Notes under the pieces: generated by a model
What the model was told of the DNA's origin: nothing
The model's database searches: none
What the model saw: the letters and a program-made list of their open reading frames with translations, nothing else
Assembly: GCA_019400425.1 (NCBI GenBank)
Contig: JAFREE010000231.1
Span: 1 to 29,297, forward strand
DNA: 29,297 nt
Direction of reading: 5' to 3'
Source of the DNA: Hymenochaete sp. R1
Lineage: Eukaryota > Basidiomycota > Agaricomycetes > Hymenochaetales > Hymenochaetaceae
Part shown: positions 12,471-22,133 of the stretch, one piece after another
Layout: each line of letters opens with the position of its first letter
Numbering within the stretch: the stretch's first letter is position 1
Position numbers and translations under genes: made by a program

Positions 12471-13264
12471 TTCCGTCGTCGCCGCTTCTTCCTTCGTATC
12501 TTCTCGGATGTCCATATCCTCTTTCCTTTCGAACCCTCGTCGTCCTCAGAATTCGCTCACCGTTGAGGTCGTCATGGCCAAGGTCATTCCACCCTGCTTT
12601 CTCTTGCTCGTCCTACAACCAATACCTCTTCTCGAAACTCAGAGCGCGTTCGCTCGTGTGGCGTGCGGCCGCCCAGCGTTGAGTTGGGTGGGATTTGACC
12701 TTCGCTCCGTTTCGGCGGTAGTGGTGACACGGGGAATCGCGTGTGAAACCGTCCAAAAACATCTCTGCTTCCACTCGGACTCGGGTTCGGATTCGATTCT
12801 TAGACGTGCTTTACTTCCATTCATAGACACTTGAGATGAAAGTTTCGGACTGAGATTCATATCGCCACACAATCGAATCGATTCCGGGTCCAGGACCGTG
12901 TCAGCACTCGCACTCGGAGAAACCGGTGCGGTTGCACGGCGGTATTCTCGAGGTTCTCGAGTTTCAGGCCGAAGTACTTTGCTTTCAGCGGTACTCACTT
13001 AAAATGACGTAGGCACAGGAGAGGAGAAACTCAGAAATGGAGACCCAAACTTGTATCGTACCGTCAATCATGGGAGGAAAGAGGAAAGGTATGTGTCTAA
13101 ACTGATCTCATTTTTTTTTCGTCGTTTCTACGGCAAGGTTATGCTCACTATTTCGCGACAGGTGCATGCTTTTACCTCGTTTTTGCATCCCATGTCTGCA
13201 TATCAAGCTCTTTATCGTCTAACCTCTTCTCCCCCGCCTCGCCCGCTTTCCTACACGACTTACC
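12471..13264. other. Gene-free stretch between GAPDH promoter and small-protein copy A
   Basis: Several overlapping short frames on both strands lack splice structure or recognisable motifs. The region probably holds distal GAPDH promoter sequence and the 3' side of copy A. I see no gene here. Confidence 0.5.
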
Positions 13265-13684
13265 CTACGCCTTTTGCCCGGCTAAATTGATCTTCCCGTC
13301 AATGTCCTCGTACATAGTCCGCAACGTATCTTTCCAATCGCCTTCGCCGGCACACCAGAAATTGTGAGGCAAAACGAAGCGTGACTTATTGTCCTTGTTC
13401 CGGAAATCTAGTTAGTCATTCTTAGATCAGCCAATGTTTCTCATAGCCAGGAAAACATCAATACGACTCACACTTCAGGGTACGTTCTTGCCATACACAT
13501 TTCCCATTTTCGTGTCCTTCCCCGTAATAGTTCCTGAGATCTGCGAAAGCGGAAGGAAGTTATCCCAACTGATATCAGCTACCACTGCTAGTAATTCCCC
13601 AGGACGGGTTTTCAAATTGTACACACATTCTTCCGCCGCGAGCGTCTGGAGTTCCTTATTGCCAACTCGTTCTATTCGCCACAT
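13265..13684 (-). CDS. Small-protein tandem family, copy A (short form)
   Basis: Exons 13684-13627, 13540-13472 and 13407-13265 are in matching phases and give about 89 residues. The middle exon is 69 nt, exactly as in copies B and C. It encodes YLRNYYGEGHENGKCVWQER, and exon 3 starts FRNKDNKSRFVLPHNFW followed by EGDWKDTLRTMYEDIDGKI. Relative to B and C it lacks about the first 20 residues (the MSLP... part) and the charged C-terminal tail, stopping at TAG 13267-13265. The in-frame sequence before its ATG meets a TGA within 14 codons. A TATAAATA box (minus strand, 13781-13774) lies about 90 bp before the ATG, so the short form may still be transcribed. It could be a shortened gene or a decaying copy. 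Function unknown. Confidence 0.6.
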
Positions 13685-13773
13685 CTTTTGAATCGTCTGG
13701 ACAGCAAGTACAACCTTGAATGGTCACTAAGCGCCTTGCAGTTAGTGGAAAAGTGCCATATTCATACGGTGCG

Positions 13774-13781
13774 TATTTATA
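13774..13781 (-). promoter_or_regulatory. TATA box upstream of copy A
   Basis: A perfect TATAAATA on the minus strand about 90 bp before the copy A ATG. The spacing suits a core promoter element. Confidence 0.5.
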
Positions 13782-13799
13782 CAAGTGACGACCGTATCA

Positions 13800-14045
13800 A
13801 ACCGCACTTTGATTGTATTATCTAAGATAATTTACCAGAGGCGCAAACCGAACCTTGCTGTAGCTTTTCAAGCGAGCACCGGGCTAGCTTCGTCTCGCTT
13901 GTCATGGTATCTATTTATATCTGCATACTGACATTTTGCGAAGCAGGCAAAAATCGCGAAACACACCTTACGGTAACCTTTGAGGTGGATATCAATTGAG
14001 CTCTATCGATATCAGGTTTACAAAATGCCAAGATAAGCAAAGTAT
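13800..14045. repeat. Duplicated upstream segment, unit A
   Basis: Direct repeat of 15530-15775. Shared landmarks are ATTTACCAGAGGCGCAAACC-like sequence, the identical string CTATTTATATCTGCATACTG (13911 here, 15646 in the other unit), CGAAGCA and an ATGCCAAGA..GCAAA end. Read on the minus strand, both units carry a short LKGY...CFAK frame ending at a conserved GTCAGT. Both then have a block encoding KL.R..L.K.LQ before GTAAAT/GTAAGG. These could be exons of an undetected gene or leader exons of the neighbouring small-protein gene. I could not join them in frame. Confidence 0.65.
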
Positions 14046-14783
14046 ACTTTCTTTATCGATGTCTCATGAACCTTATACATATGCGCATACAGACCCTTTG
14101 TTTTGCTTCTACTCCGGTAAACTACAACCCACGGCACGTCGCCCCTTTTGCACACGGTTTGACCGGCACGTCATAATGCGCTATCCCACAGGTAATGCAT
14201 TAATTTTTAGGTCTATTTTTCTTTCTTTCTTTTTAGGCTCGGAATCGGACCGGCCCTCGTTTCCGAATCCGCTCAATGTCTAGCATAGGCTTGCGTGGTT
14301 TGGGGTTTGGACTAAATACCTTGGTCCTGGTGCCCAGTTGAACCTTCGGAGACACCAGCGTGGCATTCCCATGTCCAAGGTGCATTTTGCGTCAAGGTTG
14401 GGTGATGCTTCTTCAAGAAGCATGGACTATGAGGAAAAGGTTCAGGACATTAAGCATTCTCGTGCGAACAAAAAATGCAAGCAGCAAGGAAAGTGAGCGT
14501 CAGATTAATCTTGTTTCCGCTGTCCATACCGCGACAAGGCCCGACTTACTCTTAAGCAGGTGTTGCACGCTTCCTAACATTCCCAGAGCCAACAAAACAC
14601 AAAACGTTAGTCGAACACAGTTGACGCGGAGTCTAATAATTTTTCATTCTATGTTTTCGGATTTATTGTGTCAACAAATCTGGAAACATATCCTTACTTT
14701 GGCAGGAGAATGTGAATGTGTTTCCGAATTTTGTCTACATTACAAATCTTGAAACATAGGGTGAATAAGTATTAGCCTTCAAA
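14046..14783. other. Gene-free stretch between duplicated unit A and copy B
   Basis: AT-rich, with a T-rich run near 14205-14236 and a perfect 9-bp palindrome with one-base spacer at 14404-14422 (ATGCTTCTT/AAGAAGCAT). A 130-codon plus-strand frame at 14360-14752 has no supporting motif. No gene called. Confidence 0.45.
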
Positions 14784-15367
14784 TCACATACGTCTACCCG
14801 CTTCGAAATCCCTCTGCTGTCTTTCGATCACCTGATTCATCATATCGTCTCTCGCCCTCATCTGACTGATTAACTCGTCCTGTTCCTTACTTATCGCTTT
14901 CACAATCCTCCTTTCAATGTCCTTGACCATTTTGTGAAAAGTGTCTCTCCAATTGCCTTCGTTGGCATTCCAGTGTCTGTGCGGTATAGCAAACAGTGAC
15001 TTATTGTCCTTGTTCTTGAAATCTAGTGGAACACGAGGGCGCGGATTAGTCTTTCATCAGACAACACTTCGGGAGCTCTGAAGAACGATGTAGATACGAC
15101 TTACACTTCAGGGTACGTTGCTGCCAAAAGCACCTCCCATTTTCGTGATCTATACCATGGTAGTCCCTTAGGTCTGCGGAGACGGAAGAAAACCATTCCG
15201 ACTGACGTTAGTAAGCCCCTGAAACAAATTTTGGAATTGGGCTCACACTTCGCTGCCTGGTCTGCAGCATTATCTTTATCTTCCCAGTTCCCATTGGATT
15301 TTGTTATCCCGAAGTGTTCAAGAACCTGGTCACGATTACTCAAGTCGATATTCGGAGGGAGCGACAT
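14784..15367 (-). CDS. Small-protein tandem family, copy B
   Basis: Exons 15367-15247, 15173-15105 and 15022-14784 (121, 69 and 239 nt) have phases identical to copy C and give about 142 residues. It begins MSLPPNIDLSNRDQVLEHFG and continues NGNWEDKDNAADQAAK. The middle exon encodes YLRDYHGIDHENGRCFWQQR. Exon 3 contains YFKNKDNKSLFAIPHRHWNA, then EGNWRDTFHKMVKDIERRIV, and ends in a charged, probably helical tail. No signal peptide or membrane segment. Introns are 73 and 82 nt. Function unknown. The conserved Trp/His/Asn core and basic tail suggest a small globular domain with an extended helix, which is inference. Confidence 0.75.
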
Positions 15368-15529
15368 CGTTGAATAGTCCGGACGATTATTAGAACGAGA
15401 TCAAAGTGGGCGCAATCCACATGGAAAAAAGAAAGTCATATTAATATGATCGCATGGATGTGTATGTATGTTCCCTTTGACAAACAACGACTCTATAACG
15501 CCATATTTTGACTATAATATTGCAAAGGT

Positions 15530-15775
15530 ACCTTACCAGAATCGCAAAACAAATGTCGTTGTAGCCTTTTGGTGAGTTTGCGATTGAGCTTTGCCTCGCC
15601 ATTATCCTGTCGAGGTAAGGCAGCATGTGTTTAAACGAGAAAAATCTATTTATATCTGCATACTGACCTTTCGCGAAGCAAACGGAAGTCGCTAACCAGA
15701 CCCCATCATATCCTTTGAGCTGCATACTGAACGAGCTTTACGACTTTAACCAGATGCCAAGACACGCAAACATCA
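15530..15775. repeat. Duplicated upstream segment, unit B
   Basis: Counterpart of 13800-14045, lying upstream of copy B in the direction of transcription, as unit A lies upstream of copy A. The minus strand holds a frame MQLKGYDGVWLATSVCFAK (15725 to about 15668) ending at a GTCAGT donor-like site shared with unit A. An ATATAAATAG TATA-like string follows it in both units. Copy C has no such segment upstream. Confidence 0.65.
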
Positions 15776-16740
15776 ATTTTACTTAATAAGAATCTATAGC
15801 AGACATGACTATGGACTCCTTGCAACGCGAAAGGGGTCCTTATCGCAGATGTCACAACTGACTCTAAACAGCTTTTGTGATTAGAGGATCGAGCGTACGC
15901 ATCCTAGAGCACTGCATACGAATAGCCGCCTGAATCCGGCAGCCGACTTTACCCACAAGTCCTTGAACCAACAATATAGTATGCTCGGTCGTACTTTGCT
16001 ACTCCGGGTTTCTTTAGCTGAGATCGCTCTCGGGGCGAAACATGCCTGCTTGTGCTGATGAACACGAGTAGCCACGCTCACCGTAACGTGTGTCAACCTC
16101 CTTGTCTTCATTGATATCGTACTTCAAGCTCACGATAACAAATGCTCCACAGCATTTTTAAGCAGCCGCGGTTTCGCGAGCGTAACAGGCGGTTAGTTGC
16201 ATTTGTATCTGGGTATCGCAATGGCAATACAAAAGACTTGAAAAAATCCGAGAAGTGCGCATAGTGCCTGATACCTATGTTCAATCTCCGCGTCATACTT
16301 ACGACCATTATTCATGTGTATTCCCATGGTTCGTCACCCTCAAGTTGCCGAAATCGGTTGGACCATAGCGCCCTCACATCTCGTCCGACTTCGACGCTCA
16401 AATACAGTAAGATCTGTTTCGGACTCTGAGTGGGAAGCTACAAGTTCTCGCCACAAGAAGCTCTGGGCCATCCCCCCCCCCCTCCAAACAAGAGTGTATC
16501 CAGTTAATCGGTTGACACGTTGCAATGCAGCGTGATTCTCAAACTTCAGCATATGCACTTTGCTTCCGGCGAATCTTCTTCGAAAGTATGAGAGACAGGA
16601 GAAAAAGTCAACGTTAAAACTATGATCTCTTTTCATACTTCACGGTACAGACAAGTATTGCAAACTACATGCGTGCATGTCTGACAGTCTAAGTTAAACT
16701 CATTCCTATCGCCAGTCCCTCTGAGTCGGTGCAGCTTTAT
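15776..16740. other. Gene-free stretch between unit B and copy C
   Basis: Short minus-strand frames (16111-15881, 16308-16108, 16636-16340) occur but show no consistent splice structure or family motif. A run of nine or more C lies near 16477-16487. This may be decayed sequence of the same tandem array, but I cannot show it. Confidence 0.4.
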
Positions 16741-17376
16741 TCATCGTTCAGCAGTGGTAGTAGGTGCGCGCCTATTTCTTTTTGCAAGCTCCGCTTGCAC
16801 CTTTCTATTCTCCTCGTCCGTGACCTCCTTAACCTCCTTCTTTCTAGCCGCCTCTCTCTTTGGCCTCGCTATCTTCTCTTCAATGTCCTGGACCATAGTC
16901 TGGAACGTATCCCTCCAGTTCCCTTCTTCGGAGCACCATCTCTTGTGTGGATTGATGAAGTAAGATTTGTTGTCCTTGTTCTGGAAATCTGATGTTGTTG
17001 GGATGTATGCAGGCAAGTTCAAGTTGTATAAAGTGCCAATCAGCAAATGGCCCATACGATTCGATATGATACGAAGGATGGCAGGTGAGCTTATTAATGA
17101 TGCTTACAGCAGAGGGTACGTTGGAGCCAGGTGCACCTCCCATTTTCGTGGTCCTTTCCATAGAATTTCTTGATATCTGCGATAGGGCAAGGATCATCCC
17201 AGCATACAATCAGTCATCATGGTATCGCCTCAAATCAGTTTCGAAGCTAACTTACATTCCTGAGCCTTGTATGCAGCGTAATCTTTATCTTCCCAGTGTT
17301 CGCCATTCTTTTCTATTCCAAAGTGCTTGAGGATCGCGTTACGGTCTTCTAGATTGACATCTGAAGGAAGTGACAT
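16741..17376 (-). CDS. Small-protein tandem family, copy C
   Basis: Exons 17376-17256, 17176-17108 and 16988-16741 (121, 69 and 248 nt) give about 145 residues. It begins MSLPSDVNLEDRNAILKHFG and continues NGEHWEDKDYAAYKAQE. The middle exon gives YIKKFYGKDHENGRCTWLQR. Exon 3 gives YFQNKDNKSYFINPHKRWCS, EGNWRDTFQTMVQDIEEKIA and a long Lys/Arg/Glu-rich tail (KKEVKEVTDEENRKVQAELA) that looks coiled-coil or helical. Exons 1 and 2 are exactly the same lengths as in copy B. A TATA-like AATAAATA lies on the minus strand near 17443. Function unknown. This is the least altered-looking copy together with B. Confidence 0.75.
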
Positions 17377-18816
17377 TCTGGAGTCGCTTATACTAATAGC
17401 ACGAGCTCGGAAGGTGGAACATTGAATGAGCTTGTCAGGTATTTATTCCTATTTTTCTTGCGGCGCAGTTCTCAAACACTTAGTACTCATCCGTCTTTGT
17501 GTTAAGAAAAATCATTATCAGGTTCTGAAATTCAGAGGCGCTCTGACACATCTCGAAGCGTATCGAGACTCACTTTGCTAGGCTTCGTATAATTAAAGCC
17601 GGCGGTGTGCCTCTGTCACAGTCATCACACCGAATCCCATCTTCGCCAAAGAATGTTTTCGCGTTTTTGCGTTTAATGGTGACGCTCAAAGCAGAAGAGG
17701 TTCCAAGGGTTGTTGTGTTTCGGGCTCACTTTGCTGCGGGGATGAGATGTGAAACTACCGCCTGCGGCGGCGCTTTATCTTTAGGCTTGGCATCATTGAA
17801 TATTGGATCAGGAGTAAATTGTGTTTTATCCGTCCGTGAAGGACGCAATCTTGTTTGGATCTGTTTGTGGCTGATAATCGTAATAAAGGCCAAATTGGGT
17901 GCTTCGAAGGCCCTACTTTTCTCCGCAAATCTAAATGACGAGGTTGAACGTAAGACTTGAGTTAAAGACGAAATATTGAGCTTCCTTGCATCCATAGCAA
18001 GAGGCGATGATGAATATATTTATGAAACCTTTGAATGCACTTGAGCTTCATGTTGAATTCAGAGAATACATGCATAGCATTTTACCGGTCGAGTAATGCT
18101 TTGGTCCGCGGCAATGAGAGAGCTGGACAGGACTCCCTCAAAGAACACCACTCCAAAATGGTTGGTAAGTATTCTTTGTCGACTTACATACATCAGAAAC
18201 AGGGAGGAACAAATGTCAAAGCTAGCCTTGTTGCTCCGCCGGAATGTACACAATCGTGGCATTCTGGGACTGAGCCCCTATAAAGGAGATAGTTCACAAA
18301 ATGCGATATGGTCGGGGAAAGAAGACGGTGTAAAAAAAGAGTTAAAGATATGTCTGGTCTAAGAGACAAACGTAGTGACTTTCGCGAAAGAATCTGATTA
18401 ATTGACCCAAAGGCGCTGAAGGAAAGGTGCTTCATGAAATAACTAATAACCTATGGCTGGATGCTATTAACACTGATGCTGACCTCGACAATCAGATCAC
18501 TGAACACAATTGCGAGGGAGGAGTGTGGAATGGAGCCATAACCACTTCAGATATCATGATTAGTACATGAGTGAATCCATGAAACGGGACTCGCGATCAA
18601 TCGAATTCAGACTTCATTCAAATAGTTGTGGCTGTGGTGGCTCCGGATTACAAACGCGACTCCGAAAAAGGCAGGCCAAGAACGCGTGACCCGTCCAGAA
18701 CCACAAGTTCGACTTCGTCCTAGCATTTCAACGTCCTGCTCTTGCTGCACTACCACCACTATCCTCTCTTGTCGCCTATCGCCTGCCTTCTTTGTTTGTC
18801 ACGAAAGAAGTTGGTT
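17377..18816. other. Intergenic stretch between copy C and the UBE2S-like gene
   Basis: No confident gene. Overlapping frames at 17607-17960 (plus, 117 codons) and 17995-17726 (minus, 89 codons, MDARKLNISSLTQVLRSTSS...) are the best candidates, but neither shows a family motif or splice partners. Plus-strand sequence before 18816 is pyrimidine-rich (18709-18790), as expected for the leader of the next gene. Confidence 0.45.
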
Positions 18817-20007
18817 ATGGTAAGTTGGGTCTCGCGATGAAAAATTCGATTGTTGAAGGTATTCTGCCAGTCTCTCCGACCAGCAGTACTTCGCCGCCTC
18901 ATGCGCGAGCTCATGCAACTCAAGAACGAACCTTTAGAAGGCATTCGCGTTATGACATCCGAGGAGAACCTACTCGATATCACTGGTATCATTGAAGGGC
19001 CTGGTATGTGCTAACATTTTGTCGTCGATGTCCTACATCCATGTGGCTGACTTCCGTTCAGGAGGGACACCATACGAAGGTGGTTACTTCAAAGTTAAAT
19101 TCAGCTTCACGGAAGAATTCCCTGCAGCACCCCCCAAATGTGAGTGTGACTCTTTCTCTGGTGACGGAGCCACAGGTTGCGTTCTTAATTGTGCACTTGC
19201 ACCTTTACTTTGTCCGTTTTCGTGGTTATCCGCGTACTAACTCGCTTATTCTTAGGCTGGTTTGCCACCAAAATTTTCCATCCTAATGTATCGTCGGCTG
19301 GTGAAATCTGTGTCAACACATTGAAGAAGGATTGGCAATCGACTTTTGGAATTGGCCACATACTGGTCACGATCAAGTGCTTGCTCATCTATCCCAACCC
19401 GGAATCCGCTTTGGACGAGGAAGCTGGCAAGCTGTTACTGGAGGAGTATGAAAGCTACAGTGAACGGGCGAGGTTGATGACGAGTGTTCATGCCACACCA
19501 AAGGTACGATAAAAAGCGATCCACACCTCTTTCAAATACTGATGAACTATCGACCGTTAGATTCGGCCCCCTGAATTCGATACTCCGAATGCTTCTTCGG
19601 AATCTACACCTTCAACGTCAGCCACGCAGACTCCGGTCAAGCAGGCTAAAACGATGGGCATAACAGCTACAGTCGTCTCCGAAAGCATTCCACCACTTAC
19701 CGCGTCCAACAATCTTTCGACTGGCCATGCGGTGGTTCGCAAGTCGGCGTCTCCCACCCCGCAAACGGCACCCCAGCCACTACAAATGTCAGCATCGAAT
19801 GCCAGTCCGATCATGCCTTCATCGTCGGAAGATTTGTTCAAAGCAGCGACAACCGTGGCCCCTCTTGGTCGTGCAGATGCAAACTCTCCAACTCTTGGTG
19901 TCACCTCGAAGACTCAAGTAGATTCAGCGAAGACTGTGAAGAGACCTGCAGTGGGGACGACAACAACAGCAGGAGAAAAGCGGAAGAAGGCTTTGAAGAG
20001 ACTCTAG
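18817..20007 (+). CDS. UBE2S-like ubiquitin-conjugating enzyme E2 (APC/C chain-elongating type)
   Basis: E2 enzyme that in animals elongates Lys11-linked ubiquitin chains on APC/C substrates. Exons 18817-18819 (ATG only), 18871-19003, 19062-19139, 19256-19503 and 19561-20007 have phases that agree and give about 302 residues. The catalytic (UBC) domain starts [20 protein letters not shown] and has [37 protein letters not shown] with the active-site Cys at about residue 90, and [20 protein letters not shown]. The last two motifs match UBE2S more closely than other E2s. A Ser/Thr/Pro-rich linker of over 100 residues follows, then a basic tail ending KRKKALKRL. This resembles the C-terminal peptide of UBE2S that docks on the APC/C in animals. 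The protein is longer than human UBE2S (about 220 residues), mainly through the linker. The 51-nt intron directly after the ATG is needed to reach the in-frame N-terminus. Confidence 0.92.
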
Positions 20008-20345
20008 ATTCAGGATTCCTATCCAGTTTTGTTCCTCGCTTTCACCGGCTTTCCTCGCGTCACCTTTCTTATAATTCATGTATATACTCTGATATCTACC
20101 AACTTCCTGCTTTCTTTTCGATTTGCATACTTTCACCGTGCCACCCCTCTTTTCTAGATCATGAACAGTCTATGTATCTATTGTACGCTCTTTGCCAGAG
20201 CGTGTGTTGTGTTAATACGTATTGTCGTTTGGTTCTACTACTACATTCATCTGATCTAAAGCCTATTAAATGATACAGTATCCGGTTCACTTCCCTCAAC
20301 CAAAGAAAGAAAGAAGAGTTCAAGGAAACATACTTCAAGGAACGA
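20008..20345. other. Convergent 3' region between UBE2S-like and F-box-like genes
   Basis: The two neighbouring genes converge here. The stretch holds both 3' UTRs and no gene. A/T-rich polyadenylation-type sequence is present (for example TATTAAATGA near 20264). Confidence 0.5.
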
Positions 20346-22133
20346 TCACCTCGGGATTGAATTGACCGAAAGCGCATGCGGACTGAACCATACCTCCAGA
20401 CCCCTCTCCAAGGCATGTTTTAAATATTTGTCCTCCAACTCCACGTTTTCATCGAGTATCTGTCGTTCAAACACTATATTGGTTCGAACATGACGCGCAA
20501 AAGCGTCAAGGTCCGAATAATGCAATTGATCGACCGCTTCGTATGGCGCCACATGAATACGTTGTAGTTGCGTTGGTGTTTCCACTACACGCAAAAGCGC
20601 GTGGCGGGGTTTGGGGCCTCCCATATTATGAAGCGTCTCGGCGTAAGGTAGCCATTCGAACTCAGGCTTGTCTTTGTTCTGGTGCTCTGAACTGGCGTAA
20701 TGGATATAGATATCGGTGAGCGATGGTGGAAGCCGTTGTGCAATGCATGCTGTTTCGCGTGGAATGTTTCTTTTCTGGTTTGATGGTGGTCGTTCCTCTT
20801 TGAAGAGATGTAAAGCGCGTAGCGAGGTACAGAACTTGAGTATGTCGATTGAAGCTGACGCGGATGCAAACCCTGCCCCCGTATTGCAAATGAAAAGCGT
20901 GAGGACCTCTAGAGCAGAACCACATTGCGCGAAGACAACCGGTAGTCGATGTTCGAGGTCATGGATTCGGTCCAGGATGAGGGAGAGTGATTTCAGCCTG
21001 TAGCCACCTCGTGGGACGAGGAGCCAGTCCAGCTCTTCTTGAGGCGTGTCTGAAAAGTGCAATTCTATCGATTCGAGAGATGGAGGCGGGCTTTTGGATT
21101 TGTCTAAAGCGCATTTCTGCCATAGCGACGCTCGTGAGTCGTCTTTGATTGCGAAGTCACTCCATTGCCGTATCGACAAGTGTTTCAGTGAAGTCATGTT
21201 GGGAAGGGTTTTGCATAACCAACTCATGCATTCGCAATACATGATACAGGATCCACGGGAACTGAAGTGGTTTAGCCGGAGAACTTCGAGATTGGGTAGA
21301 ATTTCCGATATGATTTCGAGACATAGGTCGATGTCGTACGACGGATGGTCGGGTGTTATGCCCATGGAAAAAGATGTATTGAACGCCAGGTATCGTACAT
21401 TCGGCATACGCTCGAGGAGCGCCTCCAAGAGCCATATATCGCCGCCTTTAATGCCAATTTGATTGCTTTCAACGGTCCAATATAATATGACCTCGTTTAC
21501 CCAGGGACCACAGAGCGGACTTATGATGAACTCTCTGATGCTATGGTACGGGATCACCGCCCGTCGGTGAAGACCGGTGTGAGCGATTGAGGTCCACGAA
21601 CGATGCGTGAGACTCATGTTCCAAAAATCCGATCCATGCTTTTCGAACGCCGTGAGCCAGTGATCGTGAGCGGCAGCGACGGAGAAAGGCGTGGATGACT
21701 CGACCATGTGGTCAACAACAAGGTCCAGCACGAGAGGTGGTACTTTGAGTATTGGTGAATACGGAGAGTTGGCCATTGACGACTCTGCGGAATCGTTGCT
21801 TTCGCTTCGTTCCATGCCTGCGGATGGTCGGCTGAGCGATGCACGACGTTTTCCTAACTTTCGCCTGCGACTCGCAACGCAGTCCATGAGGTCCCATTCG
21901 TCTTCAAAAGTAACTTCGTCGCGTTTAAAATCGGGGTCGAGTATGAGATCTATCACTTTCTTGAAAAGCGTGATGGGGAAATCGTTCTCGAGGTAGAGAC
22001 ACGCTAGTTTTGCGTCTGAAGGCGTATCGAAGCGAATGCTCGCTCGGAGCCATTTAGATTTGTGTACTCTAGCATCGAATTCGTTTATGTTTGCACCTAC
22101 TGGTTGGCTAATCGCATCAGATGAAGAGACCAT
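20346..22133 (-). CDS. F-box/leucine-rich-repeat-like protein
   Basis: An uninterrupted frame of 595 codons starting at the ATG of 22133-22131, unusual here because most neighbours are split. Residues about 128-200 look like the F-box-like segment common in agaricomycetes: KVPPLVLDLVVDHMVESS, then FWNMSLTHRSWTSIAHTGLH. Regularly spaced Leu-rich stretches follow (MPNVRYLAFN, LPNLEVLRLNHF, SLKHLSIRQW, SLESIELHF, ALEVLTLFICN, SLRALHLF), indicating an LRR-like solenoid. Proteins of this type may act as substrate adaptors of SCF ubiquitin ligases; that role is inferred. The N-terminal 120 residues are basic/Ser-rich. These genes form large, fast-evolving families in mushroom-forming fungi. Confidence 0.8.
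   Translation of the reverse strand: MVSSSDAISQPVGANINEFDARVHKSKWLRASIRFDTPSDAKLACLYLENDFPITLFKKVIDLILDPDFKRDEVTFEDEWDLMDCVASRRRKLGKRRASLSRPSAGMERSESNDSAESSMANSPYSPILKVPPLVLDLVVDHMVESSTPFSVAAAHDHWLTAFEKHGSDFWNMSLTHRSWTSIAHTGLHRRAVIPYHSIREFIISPLCGPWVNEVILYWTVESNQIGIKGGDIWLLEALLERMPNVRYLAFNTSFSMGITPDHPSYDIDLCLEIISEILPNLEVLRLNHFSSRGSCIMYCECMSWLCKTLPNMTSLKHLSIRQWSDFAIKDDSRASLWQKCALDKSKSPPPSLESIELHFSDTPQEELDWLLVPRGGYRLKSLSLILDRIHDLEHRLPVVFAQCGSALEVLTLFICNTGAGFASASASIDILKFCTSLRALHLFKEERPPSNQKRNIPRETACIAQRLPPSLTDIYIHYASSEHQNKDKPEFEWLPYAETLHNMGGPKPRHALLRVVETPTQLQRIHVAPYEAVDQLHYSDLDAFARHVRTNIVFERQILDENVELEDKYLKHALERGLEVWFSPHALSVNSIPR

Noticed and set aside
12287..12834. Plus-strand frames over the GAPDH promoter
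   Set aside because: They are antisense to the C/T-rich promoter and leader, with serine/leucine-biased translation and no motif.
14404..14422. Near-perfect palindrome ATGCTTCTT-C-AAGAAGCAT as operator or heat-shock element
   Set aside because: It is isolated, in a gene-free stretch, and does not show the repeated nGAAn units at the right spacing. A chance palindrome is likely enough.
16340..16636. 98-codon minus-strand frame as a fourth family member
   Set aside because: It contains none of the shared family motifs (HENG, NKDNKS, EGNW) and includes a homopolymer C/G run.
17607..17995. Overlapping opposite-strand frames of 117 and 89 codons
   Set aside because: No motif, no splice partner and mutual overlap. 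At most one could be real and neither can be supported.
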